A DNA stretch of 64,000 nucleotides from an uncultured Eubacteriales bacterium. Lineage in GTDB: Bacteria; Bacillota; Clostridia; Christensenellales; Aristaeellaceae. Within the stretch, counting starts at the first letter, position 1. Each line of letters begins with the position of its first letter. The DNA lies in contig URUF01000008.1 in assembly GCA_900550955.1 (NCBI GenBank), positions 19,660-83,659 on the forward strand, given 5' to 3'. Shown one piece after another: positions 50,818 through 58,575 of the stretch. Position numbers and translations under genes: made by a program. The notes under the pieces were generated by a model, which had not been told where the DNA came from, did no database searches, and saw only the letters and a program-made list of their open reading frames with translations.

Positions 50818-50866
50818 TTGACAATAGTATAGCGGCAGGAATAAAATAAGTAAAACAAATGTTTTA
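50818..50866 (+). promoter_or_regulatory. Promoter and LysR-type operator in the MFS/lysR gap
   Basis: An exact TTGACA (50818-50823), an 18-nt spacer and TAAAAT (50842-50847) face the LysR gene. Just after it TAAAAC-AAAT-GTTTTA (50851-50866) is a perfect palindrome in the size range of LysR half-site pairs. It is AT-rich and well placed for autoregulation. Confidence 0.65.
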
Positions 50867-50898
50867 AATATTATTATTAGGAGATTCGATTTATTGAT

Positions 50899-51768
50899 AT
50901 GAACAGATACATTGCTTTGGAAAAAATTATTGAGCTGGGAAGCTTCACAAAGGCCGCCGATGCGCTGGGGTATACGCAATCCTCGGTCAGCCAGATGATC
51001 GCGTCCCTGGAAAGCGAGCTGGGCTTCAAGCTGCTTATCCGCTCGCGCACGGGGATCAGGCTCACCCTTGAGGGCGCGAAGCTGTACCCGTTCATCGAGC
51101 GCAGCAATATCCAGTACCGCGCCATGCTGGAAAAGGCAAACGAGATTAAAGGCCTGGAAACGGGCGTTATCCGCGTGGGCACAATTTCCAGCATCACCTG
51201 CCACTGGATGCCTAGGCTGATTAAAGGGTTTCAAAGGCTTTACCCACACGTACAATTCCTTTTCCACCAGGGGGATTACACATTGATTCCGGAATGGATT
51301 CAAACGGGCGCGGTTGACTTTGGCTTTGTTACGCCCGCTGCCGTTACGGGCCTGGAAACCATTCCCGTCAAGATGGGTGAAATGTTGGCTGTGATCCCCA
51401 AGGCCCACCCGCTGGCCCAAGGCAAAAGCGCGCGCCTGGAGGCCCTTGCGGAGGAGCCGTTCATCCTGCTGGAGGAAGGACATTTCAGCGAGCCGTTGAA
51501 CGCCTTCCACGCCGCTGGGCTGGAACCGAACGTCCGCTATACCGTTCATGATGATTATGCCATTATGACCATGGTGGAGGCGGGGCTGGGCGTAAGCGTT
51601 TTGGCGGAGCTTATGCTGCGGCGCACAAGCTTCGAGATTGCCTGTTTGCCGGTGGAGCCGCCTATCTACCGCTCGCTTGCCATCGCCTATAAGGATAGGG
51701 AGAGCCTGCCGGTAGCCAGCCAGCGCTTTATCACGTATCTGGTCGATCATATTCCAGAGCTGCCGTAA
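50899..51768 (+). CDS. LysR-family transcriptional regulator
   Basis: 289 aa, full length. The N-terminal winged HTH (ELGSFTKAADALGYTQSSVSQMIASLE, about 13-39; quoted in part as TKAADALGYTQSSVSQMI) is followed by the periplasmic-binding-like effector domain (about 90-289: GVIRVGTISSITCHWMP, FILLEEGHFSEPL). ATG 50899; the nearest AGGAG is 15 bp away, further than usual. It most likely controls the divergent MFS transporter in response to its substrate. Confidence 0.9.
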   Translation: MNRYIALEKIIELGSFTKAADALGYTQSSVSQMIASLESELGFKLLIRSRTGIRLTLEGAKLYPFIERSNIQYRAMLEKANEIKGLETGVIRVGTISSITCHWMPRLIKGFQRLYPHVQFLFHQGDYTLIPEWIQTGAVDFGFVTPAAVTGLETIPVKMGEMLAVIPKAHPLAQGKSARLEALAEEPFILLEEGHFSEPLNAFHAAGLEPNVRYTVHDDYAIMTMVEAGLGVSVLAELMLRRTSFEIACLPVEPPIYRSLAIAYKDRESLPVASQRFITYLVDHIPELP

Positions 51769-51795
51769 GCGGCAAGAGGCGGCTGCGCCCGCAAA

Positions 51796-51830
51796 GAAAA
51801 AAGGAAACGCCATTTCTGTAAAGCATTTCC
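51796..51830 (-). terminator. Terminator of the C_GCAxxG-Mrp operon
   Basis: GGAAATGC / GCGTTTCC (minus strand, 51830-51823 and 51810-51803, one G-U pair) followed by TTTTTTCTTT. Confidence 0.65.
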
Positions 51831-51850
51831 CTCTTTTGGGTTCTTTGGGT

Positions 51851-52309
51851 TTATGGCTCGTTCAGCGCGTCCGCCAAAATGCCCGCGCAGGCCTCGATAT
51901 ACCTTACGCAGGGGCGTTTTTTGTAATACTCCGGCGTGCGCTCGCTGGGCGTGCCTGCGGCCTCGATTCCCGCGCGCTTAAGCAGCTCGCGGCAATGCAG
52001 CGTTTCAAAGGCGCCGGTAAAGCGCTTGACCATGGCCTGTTCGCTGGCATAAAGCCGCTTTTTGCCCTCCGTATCCGCAGCCTCGTCATAGCCGCGCACG
52101 GCGCTGTATACCAGCAGCATGCCGCTTATCGCGCCGCACACGCCGCGCAGGCCTCCCATGCCAGCGCCAAAGCCGCTGGCAAGGCGCATGGCGCGCTTTT
52201 CCTCCATGCCAAGCTCCCCGGCATAGGCCCCGGCGATCGCCTGGGCGCAGTTATAGCCCTCCAAAAACAGCTCCCGCGCGCGGCTTGCCTTTGCCTGTTT
52301 ATCAATCAT
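51851..52309 (-). CDS. C_GCAxxG_C_C family redox-type protein
   Basis: 152 aa. The conserved Cys/Gly pattern is visible: YNCAQAI (Cys21), FGAGMGGLRGVCGAISG (Cys58), LHCREL and RPCVRYIEACAG. The family is common in anaerobes and is thought to bind a metal or redox centre, but no function is proven. It is the last gene of an operon with Mrp, DUF3842, a P-loop kinase and an ECF S-component. The Mrp iron-sulfur carrier next door (12-bp gap) suggests it may receive a cluster. Confidence 0.86.
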   Translation of the reverse strand: MIDKQAKASRARELFLEGYNCAQAIAGAYAGELGMEEKRAMRLASGFGAGMGGLRGVCGAISGMLLVYSAVRGYDEAADTEGKKRLYASEQAMVKRFTGAFETLHCRELLKRAGIEAAGTPSERTPEYYKKRPCVRYIEACAGILADALNEP

Positions 52310-52321
52310 TGGCAGCTCCGT

Positions 52322-53164
52322 TCAGGCGCGCCCCTTGGGCGCAAGGTCAACGATGGCGTTGGCCACCTCGTCCAGCCATGCGCCGTTAAACAGCTCGATC
52401 ATGCCCTTGTCGATGCCACCGGCCAACTTGGGGTCAATGGGCAGCTTGGCCGTGAGCGGGATGTTGTAGCGCTGGGCAATCTCCTCCGCATGGCTTTTGC
52501 CAAACAGCTCCACATGCGTGCCGCAGTCCGGGCATTGCACATAGCTCATGTTTTCCACCAGGGCCATCACGGGGATTTCCATCATACCGGCCATCTTGAG
52601 GGCCTTCTCCACAATCATCTCCACAAGCTCCTGGGGGGTGGACACCAGCACCACGCTGTCCACGGGAATGGTCTGGAACACGGTAAGCATCACATCGCCC
52701 GTTCCCGGAGGCATGTCGATGAACAGCACGTCCTTATCGCCCCAAATCACGTCCGTCCAAAACTGGCCTACCGCGCCCGCGATCACCGGGCCGCGCCACA
52801 CCACGGGGTCGGAATCGTTTTCCAAAAGCAGGTTCAGGCTCATCACATCGATGCCCGTTTTGGTTTTCACGGGAAAGATGCCCGTATCGGTACCCATAGC
52901 CTTTTCCTTCAGGCCGAACGCCCGGGGAATGGAGGGGCCGGTGATATCCGCGTCCAAAATGCCCACCTTCAGGCCCTGGCGCTGCGCCAGCACCGCAAGC
53001 AACGCGGTAACCAGGCTTTTGCCCACGCCGCCCTTGCCGCTGCAAACGCCTATAACCTTTTGAATGTGTGAAAGCTCGTGCGGCTTGGCAAGCAGGCTTT
53101 CGGGCTGGGTGCGCTCCCCGCAGCTTTGGCCGCAGGTGGAGCAATCGTGCGTACATTCGCTCAT
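52322..53164 (-). CDS. Mrp/NBP35-family iron-sulfur carrier ATPase
   Basis: 280 aa. An N-terminal Cys-rich leader (CTHDCSTCGQSCGER, residues 4-18) precedes the P-loop domain with deviant Walker A CSGKGGVGKS (about 41-50), LDADITGPSIPR and MPPGTGD. A CPDCG pair (about 212-216) bridges the dimer to hold a [4Fe-4S] cluster. The protein transfers clusters to apo-enzymes. The extra N-terminal Cys cluster resembles that of eukaryotic Nbp35 and occurs in many clostridial Mrp proteins. ATG 53164. Confidence 0.92.
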   Translation of the reverse strand: MSECTHDCSTCGQSCGERTQPESLLAKPHELSHIQKVIGVCSGKGGVGKSLVTALLAVLAQRQGLKVGILDADITGPSIPRAFGLKEKAMGTDTGIFPVKTKTGIDVMSLNLLLENDSDPVVWRGPVIAGAVGQFWTDVIWGDKDVLFIDMPPGTGDVMLTVFQTIPVDSVVLVSTPQELVEMIVEKALKMAGMMEIPVMALVENMSYVQCPDCGTHVELFGKSHAEEIAQRYNIPLTAKLPIDPKLAGGIDKGMIELFNGAWLDEVANAIVDLAPKGRA

Positions 53165-53189
53165 AGCTGGGATGTTCCTTTCTGCCTTG

Positions 53190-53609
53190 TTATTGTTCAG
53201 GATGGCCCTTTAGTGCGCAAACCATGCGCGCCGCCTCGCGGATGAGCCCATCCAGCGGCTGGCGGCCAACGCCCGCAATCAGCAGGCCGCAGCGTTCCAG
53301 CGGCACCAGCACCTTTTGCGCCTCACTCAGGCTTATGGCCGCGGCAATGCCCGGCGATATCTCGCCCAGCATGGCGTTGGCGTGCAAAAGGCCCGTTACG
53401 CCCACAATCACGTCCGCGGTTTTGCACTGGTAGCGGATGGCGCTTTCGCCCGTGGCGCCCATGTCCGCGCCCGCGCGCAGCATGGCGGCCGTGGCCTGGG
53501 CGTTGGTGCCCAGGGCGATGATGGGCTGCTCGGGCAAAAGCTGCTTAAGGGCAGAAACCAGGCTTTTGCCCACGCCGCCCCCCTGGCCGTCGATAACCAA
53601 AAGCTTCAC
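53190..53609 (-). CDS. DUF3842 family protein
   Basis: 139 aa from GTG 53609, with AAAGGAGG 7 bp upstream. The start KLLVIDGQGGGVGKSLVSAL looks like a degenerate P-loop; PIIALGTNAQATAAMLRAGAD and ADVIVGVTGLLHANAMLGEISP follow. The family is restricted to Clostridia and relatives and has no known function. GTGA overlap with the kinase gene before it and a 25-bp gap to mrp place it firmly in this operon. Confidence 0.8.
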   Translation of the reverse strand: MKLLVIDGQGGGVGKSLVSALKQLLPEQPIIALGTNAQATAAMLRAGADMGATGESAIRYQCKTADVIVGVTGLLHANAMLGEISPGIAAAISLSEAQKVLVPLERCGLLIAGVGRQPLDGLIREAARMVCALKGHPEQ

Positions 53610-54334
53610 TCCGCCGCCTCCTTTGGCCGTTCCCACGGCTGGCTCATCAGGGCGATATCCGCCCCATGCATGATATCATACGCCTGAAAGTAGCAATTTT
53701 CAAGAGGAATCCACAGCGATTGGAAGCGCTCCAGCTTTTCAGGGGCGCGCAGGCGCAGGCGGGCAAGCTGCTCGCCCTTATCCACGCTTACAAATACGCG
53801 CAGCGCCCGCAGCAGCCGGTACGTCCCGGCAAAGGCGGGATGATGGCAGTAGCTTCCCTCTATCACCGTTACGGGCGCGGGCGTGTGCGCGCAGGGCGCA
53901 AACGCGCCCGTGGCGCAGTCAAAGCGCCGGTAACGCACCTCCCCGCCGCTGGCAAGGGCCATAAGCACCTCGTCAAGGAAGCGCTCGTAATGCACGTTCC
54001 CGCCGGGCGCGGCAAGCCTTTGGGGCGTGCGCAGGGTAGGCGGGAGGAAAAAATCGTCCATATGGATGGGCGCTGTGGCATAGCGCTGGCCAAGCAAGGC
54101 GGCCAGGGTGGTTTTGCCCGCGCCGCACATGCCGTCCAGCGCAACCACGGCGCGTCCGTCGCGTGAAAGCCTGCCGTCGATGGCCTTCATCACCGGCGCA
54201 AGCAGCTGCAAATCCAGCAGGCGGTTGCGCTGCGCTGCGGCATGCGCAAGGCCAGGCCCGTCTTGGGGCCTGGCCGGCGGATTGGGCCCCATTCGCGGGG
54301 CCCCACGCTTTTTGGGAAGCGGCCCGTTCATCAA
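53606..54334 (-). CDS. Uridine-kinase-like P-loop protein
   Basis: 242 aa from ATG 54334; a second ATG is the next codon. Walker A GMCGAGKTT (about 68-76), an IHMDDFFLP acidic motif (about 91-99), VTVIEGSYCHHPAF near the Walker B position and a lid segment RLRLRAPEKLERF match uridine/pantothenate-kinase-type folds. It probably phosphorylates a nucleoside or vitamin-like molecule. The ECF S-component 12 bp upstream suggests that it traps the imported vitamin. The first 35 residues are Pro/Gly-rich and may be an extension. Confidence 0.75.
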   Translation of the reverse strand: MMNGPLPKKRGAPRMGPNPPARPQDGPGLAHAAAQRNRLLDLQLLAPVMKAIDGRLSRDGRAVVALDGMCGAGKTTLAALLGQRYATAPIHMDDFFLPPTLRTPQRLAAPGGNVHYERFLDEVLMALASGGEVRYRRFDCATGAFAPCAHTPAPVTVIEGSYCHHPAFAGTYRLLRALRVFVSVDKGEQLARLRLRAPEKLERFQSLWIPLENCYFQAYDIMHGADIALMSQPWERPKEAAE

Positions 54335-54346
54335 AGCATGCTCTCC

Positions 54347-54889
54347 TTATTCGTTTCCAATGGGGATGAGCTTTGCGCGCTCAAGCGCCAGCACGATCGC
54401 CGGCACCAGCGCCACCTGCAATACCATGCCCGGCCACGCCTTTACAAAGCCGTTCGTCCAGAACATGGCCAAGGCAAAACTATTTTGCGTAAACAGGGCG
54501 TACATGGCCCAGCTCGCCAGGCCCCATACCACGCGGCCCAGCAGCATGGCGGCAAGCAGCGCCACGTATACGTTTAGGGGCTTGCGCGGCAGCTTTTCAT
54601 ACAGCAGGCCTGCAAACGCGCCGTAGGCGGCCATTTCAAAGGCCATGGCCAGCGCCGTTGGCACCATGGGCGGCATGCCAAACAGCAGGCTGCGCGCAAT
54701 GGGCAGCACAAAGCCCACGGCCAGGCCCCAGGGCCAGCCGCATACAAAGCCGCACACCAGCACGGGCAGGTGCAGGGGCAGCAGCATGTTGCCAATCTGC
54801 TGGATTTGCCCGGTTAAAAACGGCAGCACAAAGCCAATGGCAAGGAACAGCGCGGAAAGCACCAATCGCAGGATTTGATTTTTCTTCAT
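54347..54889 (-). CDS. ECF transporter S-component (substrate-binding membrane subunit)
   Basis: 180 aa from ATG 54889. About six membrane helices. LSALFLAIGFVLPFLTG near the N-terminus carries the ALxxAxG-like contact motif for the EcfT subunit; GNMLLPLHLPVLVCGFVCGWPWG (in part) and MVPTALAMAFEMAAYG fit PF12822-type S proteins. It binds a vitamin or metal and shares the general EcfAAT module, which is not in the window. Substrate unknown: the kinase gene downstream hints at a phosphorylatable vitamin. Confidence 0.8.
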   Translation of the reverse strand: MKKNQILRLVLSALFLAIGFVLPFLTGQIQQIGNMLLPLHLPVLVCGFVCGWPWGLAVGFVLPIARSLLFGMPPMVPTALAMAFEMAAYGAFAGLLYEKLPRKPLNVYVALLAAMLLGRVVWGLASWAMYALFTQNSFALAMFWTNGFVKAWPGMVLQVALVPAIVLALERAKLIPIGNE

Positions 54890-54906
54890 CGGTAAAGCAT
54901 CCCTTT

Positions 54907-54982
54907 CTAAAAATACATGTGTCAAAAAGCCCTCCCTTCCCCCTTCTTCGGAAGGGGAACGGCGCCTTCATGACACCTGTAT
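54907..54982 (-). promoter_or_regulatory. Structured leader / attenuator-like hairpin before the ECF S gene
   Basis: On the minus strand TACAGGTGTCA (54981-54971) pairs with TGACACATGTA (54923-54913; 10 of 11), enclosing a second hairpin CCCCTTC-CGAA-GAAGGGG, and is followed by TTTTTAG. It looks like an intrinsic terminator placed 20 bp before the ribosome site, so it may be an attenuator or simply a palindromic repeat. I recognise no known riboswitch core. Confidence 0.5.
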
Positions 54983-54984
54983 AC

Positions 54985-55020
54985 GCAAAGGGGCTGGATG
55001 TAGCTTAGCACATCCAGCCC
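54985..55020 (-). terminator. Terminator of the feo operon
   Basis: A perfect 11-bp stem GGGCTGGATGT / ACATCCAGCCC (54991-55001, 55010-55020), followed on the minus strand by CTTTGCG. The U tract is short. Confidence 0.7.
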
Positions 55021-55038
55021 GATTTGTAAATGCATTTG

Positions 55039-55398
55039 TTACTCCAGCGCCTCCAGCTGCGCAAGGCTTTGATCCGTCAGGCCGCTCATCAGCAGCAGGG
55101 CGGCGGATGCCGCCTCGTCCATCGGCAGCCTGAGCCTGCGTGAAAACAGCAGCACCAGCTTTTCCTTGCGCGCTTCCAGCCTTTGCGCCAGCGCAAGCCC
55201 ATCCGGCGTAAGCCGCGCCGCGCCATAGGGCTGCTTTTCCAACAGCCCTATGCGCAAAAGCATATCCAGCATGTTATGCACGGTCGGCTTGGACACGTCC
55301 AGCAGCTTCGCCACGCTTTTGGAGGCCACTTCCTCCCGCATGCCGCTAAGCGCGTACACCGCCAGCAGGCAGCGCAGCTGGGTAACCGTAAGCTTCAT
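55039..55398 (-). CDS. DtxR-like winged-helix regulator at the end of the feo operon
   Basis: 119 aa from ATG 55398 (GGGAGGA upstream). The wHTH is clear: LTVTQLRCLLAVYALSG, SVAKLLDVSKPTVHNMLDML and GLLEKQPYGAARLTPDGLALAQRL (in part). This is the arrangement of DtxR/MntR/IdeR iron or manganese repressors. The C-terminal dimerisation part is short, and the E-H pair that normally binds metal (AcxxEHxls-type) is replaced by AALLLMSGLTDQS. It is the best local candidate for binding the GTTAG-N6-CTAAC operators, but how it would sense metal is unclear. Confidence 0.78.
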   Translation of the reverse strand: MKLTVTQLRCLLAVYALSGMREEVASKSVAKLLDVSKPTVHNMLDMLLRIGLLEKQPYGAARLTPDGLALAQRLEARKEKLVLLFSRRLRLPMDEAASAALLLMSGLTDQSLAQLEALE

Positions 55399-55418
55399 GG
55401 GCGTTCCTCCCGCCAACG

Positions 55419-55553
55419 TTAATGCCCGCATCCGGAGCAGCGCGAGCAATCTCCGCCGCAGCCGCCCTTTCCGCTGCGATGGTCCTGAATCATCTTCCAG
55501 GCCACAAAGCCGACGATCACAAACAATACTGCGCCTACAATCCAGGTTGCCAC
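55419..55553 (-). CDS. FeoB-associated Cys-rich membrane protein
   Basis: 44 aa from GTG 55553 (AAAGGAG 10 bp upstream). One membrane helix (WIVGAVLFVIVGFVAWKMI) is followed by a Cys-rich tail: GGCGGDCSRCSGCGH, with four Cys and a final His. This is the FeoB-associated (FeoC-like position) small protein of Clostridia. It lies 22 bp after feoB. It may pass Fe2+ or tune the channel; no function is proven. Confidence 0.88.
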   Translation of the reverse strand: MATWIVGAVLFVIVGFVAWKMIQDHRSGKGGCGGDCSRCSGCGH

Positions 55554-55575
55554 GGCGTTTCAGCTCCTTTCGCGC

Positions 55576-57897
55576 TTACGCTTCCACCTTGATCTTCTGG
55601 GTGAAATGGTTTTCGTCATAGCGGTTGGGGCGCGCCAGCAGGTATACCAGCGCCGCCAGCAGCACAATGGCGATTGCGGTGCCAAAGCCGAAGCCCGCGC
55701 CGGAGAACAACAGGCCCAGCTGGTATACGATCAGCGCGATCACATAGGCGAACACGCACTGGTAACCGATGGCGAACCAGGTCCACTTGGCGTTGTTCAT
55801 CTCGCGCTTGATGGCGCCGATGGCCGCAAAGCAGGGCGCGCACAGCAGGTTAAAGATCATGAAGGCATAGGCCGCCAGGGAACCGTGCCCGCCGGAGGTT
55901 TCGTTAAAGCCCTGCGCAATGGGCGAGAGCCCGGCCTCCATATCCTCGTCAGAGCCTTCCTCAAGCAGGGTTGCGGTATCCATATCGTCCGTATCGGTGT
56001 TGTAGAGGATGCCGAATACGTTTACAACCTCCTCCTTGGCTACCAGGCCCAGCACGGTCGCCACGGTGGGCTTCCAATCGCCAAAGCCAAGAGGCTTGAA
56101 CACGGGGGCCGCCACGGAGCCCACACGGCCCAGGATGGAGTTGTCGGTGTCCTCCACCTCGCCAAAGACGACGGTTTGCGTTACCTCCGTATCAGCCTGC
56201 ACAGGCTCCTCGGGCTGCTTGGCCTCCCAGCCATAGCTCTGCGTGAACCAAATCAGGATGGAGGAAACCAGGATTACCGTACCGGCGCGCTTGATGAAGC
56301 TCCAGCCGCGCTCCCACATGCTGTGCAGCACGTTTTTGCCGCTGGGCGCATGGTAGGCGGGCAGCTCCATAACAAAGGGCGCGGGATCGCCCGCAAAGGG
56401 CTTGGTCTTTTTCAGCATGATACCGCTGATGATGATGGCGGCCACGCCGATGAAGTACGCGGAGGTAGCCACCCAGCCCGCGTTGTGGAACAAAGCGCCG
56501 GCGATCAGGCCGATGATGGGCATCTTTGCGCCGCAGGGGATGAAGGTGGTGGTCATGATGGTCATTTTACGGTCGCGGTCGTTTTCAATGGTACGGGAGG
56601 CCATAACGCCGGGAACGCCGCAGCCCGTGCCAATCAGCATGGGGATGAAGCTCTTGCCGGACAGGCCGAACTTGCGGAAGATACGGTCCATAATGAAGGC
56701 GATACGGGCCATGTAGCCCACATCCTCCAGGATGGCCAGCATGAAGAACAGCACCAGCATCTGCGGCACAAAGCCCAGCACCGCGCCAACGCCGGCGATG
56801 ATACCGTCGCAGATCAGGCCCACAAGCCAACCGGCCGTGCCTATGCCCTCAAGCCATCCGCGAACAGGCTCCTGAATCCATTCGGCCACGAACACATCGT
56901 TGGTAAAATCGGTCACGATGGCGCCGATGGTGGTAACGGATACGTAGTAAACCAGGAACATAACCACCACGAAGATGGGCAGGGCCAGCCAGCGGTTGGT
57001 TACGATGCGGTCAATCTTATCCGACGTGGTAAGGGAGCCCTTTGGCTTGCCCTTCTTTACGCAGGTGGAAACCAGCTTGTTGATGTAAGCGTAGCGCTGG
57101 TTGGTGATGATGGACTCCGCGTCGTCGTCCATCTCGGTTTCGCAGCTCTTGACGGTTTCCTCAATAGCGGCGCGGATGCCGGCGGGCAGGTTCAATTCCG
57201 CCACAACCTTTTCATCGCGCTCAAACAGCTTGATGGCGTACCAGCGGGACAGGTTTTCCGGCACGATGGACCCCTCGTGGCGCACGCCGTCCGCGTGATG
57301 GTGATGCACGCTGTCCTCGCCGTCGCGGTGGGTGATCAGGTCCTCGATATGCGCCAGGGCATGCTCCACGCTGCCGGCAAACACGTGCGGAGGCTCCGCC
57401 GTGCGCTGCTGCTTGGCAAGCGCCGCGGCCTTCTTTGCCACCTGCTGGCTGCCCTCGCCCTTGAGCGCGCTGGTTTCCACAATCTCGCAGCCAAGGGCCG
57501 CGCCCAGCTTTTTCAGGTCGATCTTGTCGCCGTTTTTGCGGGTTACGTCAATCATGTTCAGCGCCATGATCATGGGAATGCCCAGCTCCGCCAGCTGGGT
57601 GGTCAGGTAAAGGTTGCGCTCAATGTTGGTGGCGTCAACGATGTTCAAAATCGCGTCCGGCTTTTCATTTACCAGATAGCCGCGCGCCACAACCTCCTCC
57701 AGCGTGTAGGGGGAAAGGCTGTAAATGCCGGGCAGATCCTGGATGATAACGTCCTGCTCGCCCTTAAGCTTGCCTTCTTTTTTTTCAACCGTAACGCCGG
57801 GCCAGTTGCCAACATACTGGTTGGAGCCGGTCAGGTCGTTAAACATGGTGGTCTTACCGCAGTTAGGGTTGCCCGCGAGGGCAATTTTAATGGCCAT
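55576..57897 (-). CDS. feoB: Ferrous iron transporter FeoB
   Basis: 773 aa. An N-terminal GTPase has G1 GNPNCGKTT (9-17), G3 DLPG (54-57), G4 NMID (114-117) and G5 TSALKG; a helical GDI region follows, then two Gate domains in the membrane (MLIGTGCGVPGVMASR, TFIPCGAKMPII and the CAPCFAAIGAI segment carry the conserved Cys/Gly elements). It imports Fe2+. A His-rich insertion HHHHADGVRH (198-207) in the linker may bind metal. It is translated after two feoA genes and before the small Cys protein. Confidence 0.96.
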   Translation of the reverse strand: MAIKIALAGNPNCGKTTMFNDLTGSNQYVGNWPGVTVEKKEGKLKGEQDVIIQDLPGIYSLSPYTLEEVVARGYLVNEKPDAILNIVDATNIERNLYLTTQLAELGIPMIMALNMIDVTRKNGDKIDLKKLGAALGCEIVETSALKGEGSQQVAKKAAALAKQQRTAEPPHVFAGSVEHALAHIEDLITHRDGEDSVHHHHADGVRHEGSIVPENLSRWYAIKLFERDEKVVAELNLPAGIRAAIEETVKSCETEMDDDAESIITNQRYAYINKLVSTCVKKGKPKGSLTTSDKIDRIVTNRWLALPIFVVVMFLVYYVSVTTIGAIVTDFTNDVFVAEWIQEPVRGWLEGIGTAGWLVGLICDGIIAGVGAVLGFVPQMLVLFFMLAILEDVGYMARIAFIMDRIFRKFGLSGKSFIPMLIGTGCGVPGVMASRTIENDRDRKMTIMTTTFIPCGAKMPIIGLIAGALFHNAGWVATSAYFIGVAAIIISGIMLKKTKPFAGDPAPFVMELPAYHAPSGKNVLHSMWERGWSFIKRAGTVILVSSILIWFTQSYGWEAKQPEEPVQADTEVTQTVVFGEVEDTDNSILGRVGSVAAPVFKPLGFGDWKPTVATVLGLVAKEEVVNVFGILYNTDTDDMDTATLLEEGSDEDMEAGLSPIAQGFNETSGGHGSLAAYAFMIFNLLCAPCFAAIGAIKREMNNAKWTWFAIGYQCVFAYVIALIVYQLGLLFSGAGFGFGTAIAIVLLAALVYLLARPNRYDENHFTQKIKVEA

Positions 57898-57950
57898 TCT
57901 GTTTGCCTCCTCGAATAGTAAGTATGGCTAACTTTTGGACAAGGAAGAGC

Positions 57951-58172
57951 TTATTCCACCTCGATGTTTTCCGCGTCGCCCTTGCGCACGGAAAGCTCAT
58001 ATCCGCGCACGGTCAGCTCCATGGGGTCGCCCAAAGGCGCGACCTTGCGCACATACACCTCGGTGCCCTTGGTAAGGCCCATGTCCATGATACGCCGCTT
58101 CAGCGCCCCCTCGCCGTTGAGCCGCTTGATGGTGACGGTTTGACCAACCTTGACGTCCCTTAACGTTTTCAT
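57951..58172 (-). CDS. feoA: FeoA-domain protein (first upstream of feoB)
   Basis: 73 aa, a single SH3-like FeoA domain: LRDVKVGQTVTIKRLNG, RRIMDMGLTKGTEVYVRKVAP and GDPMELTVRGYELSVRKGDA (parts). It is needed for FeoB transport and may act on its GTPase. It lies 53 bp before feoB and 22 bp after the second feoA. ATG 58172 with AGGAGAGG upstream. Confidence 0.93.
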   Translation of the reverse strand: MKTLRDVKVGQTVTIKRLNGEGALKRRIMDMGLTKGTEVYVRKVAPLGDPMELTVRGYELSVRKGDAENIEVE

Positions 58173-58194
58173 ACGCTGCCTCTCCTCCTTTGAT

Positions 58195-58413
58195 TCAAAC
58201 CATGATACGCATTGCCATGGTTTTATCCAAAGCGATGCGGCTGTCCTTGACGGACAGGATCATGTTGCCGCCCAGCTCGTTAACCACGGTAACGGTTTCG
58301 CCAACCACAAAGCCCAGCTCGGCCAGGTGCTGGCGCACCTCGTCCCTGCCGGTGATTTTCTGGATGACGTTCACATCGCCGATGGAAGCCATACCCAATG
58401 GCATCATATCCAT
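58195..58413 (-). CDS. feoA: Second FeoA-domain protein, first gene of the feo operon
   Basis: 72 aa from ATG 58413 (AGAAGG 5 bp upstream; longer in-frame frame lacks a ribosome site). MDMMPLGMASIGDVNVIQ, VRQHLAELGFVVGETVTVVNE and GNMILSVKDSRIALDKTMAMRI show a FeoA SH3 fold, clearly diverged from the neighbouring FeoA. Two separate FeoA proteins before FeoB are common in Clostridia. It is preceded by the feo promoter with its GTTAG-N6-TTAAC operator. Confidence 0.92.
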   Translation of the reverse strand: MDMMPLGMASIGDVNVIQKITGRDEVRQHLAELGFVVGETVTVVNELGGNMILSVKDSRIALDKTMAMRIMV

Positions 58414-58458
58414 CCCCGCCTTCTTTTGATTAGCCCCCTCTAACCCATCCCCCAAAAG

Positions 58459-58482
58459 AAAGGTTAGAAGGGTTTAACCTTT
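58459..58482. promoter_or_regulatory. feo operator (GTTAG-N6-CTAAC type)
   Basis: AAAGGTTA-GAAGGGTT-TAACCTTT, a perfect 8-bp inverted repeat. The 16-bp core GTTAG-AAGGGT-TTAAC (58463-58478) differs at one base from the other three sites of this kind. It covers the expected feo transcription start, ideal for repression. Confidence 0.78.
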
Positions 58483-58493
58483 AACCGTTGGGT

Positions 58494-58522
58494 AGTTTAT
58501 CACCACTAACTGTTATTGTCAA
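58494..58522 (-). promoter_or_regulatory. Sigma-A promoter of the feo operon
   Basis: Minus strand: an exact TTGACA (58522-58517), a 17-nt spacer and TAAACT (58499-58494). Confidence 0.88.
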
Positions 58523-58575
58523 TAGGATTCCCAAAATATTTTTCCGCGTTCCAACGTCGGGCCATTTGGGAAGGT

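Noticed and set aside
54907..54982. A known vitamin riboswitch before the ECF S gene
   Set aside because: No conserved core of the TPP, FMN, cobalamin, THF or preQ1 classes could be recognised; only a terminator-like hairpin is seen.
55606..57918. Plus-strand open frame of 770 codons opposite feoB
   Set aside because: Mirror of the feoB coding sequence; composition (His, Gly, Gln-rich) and lack of any domain show it is not a gene.
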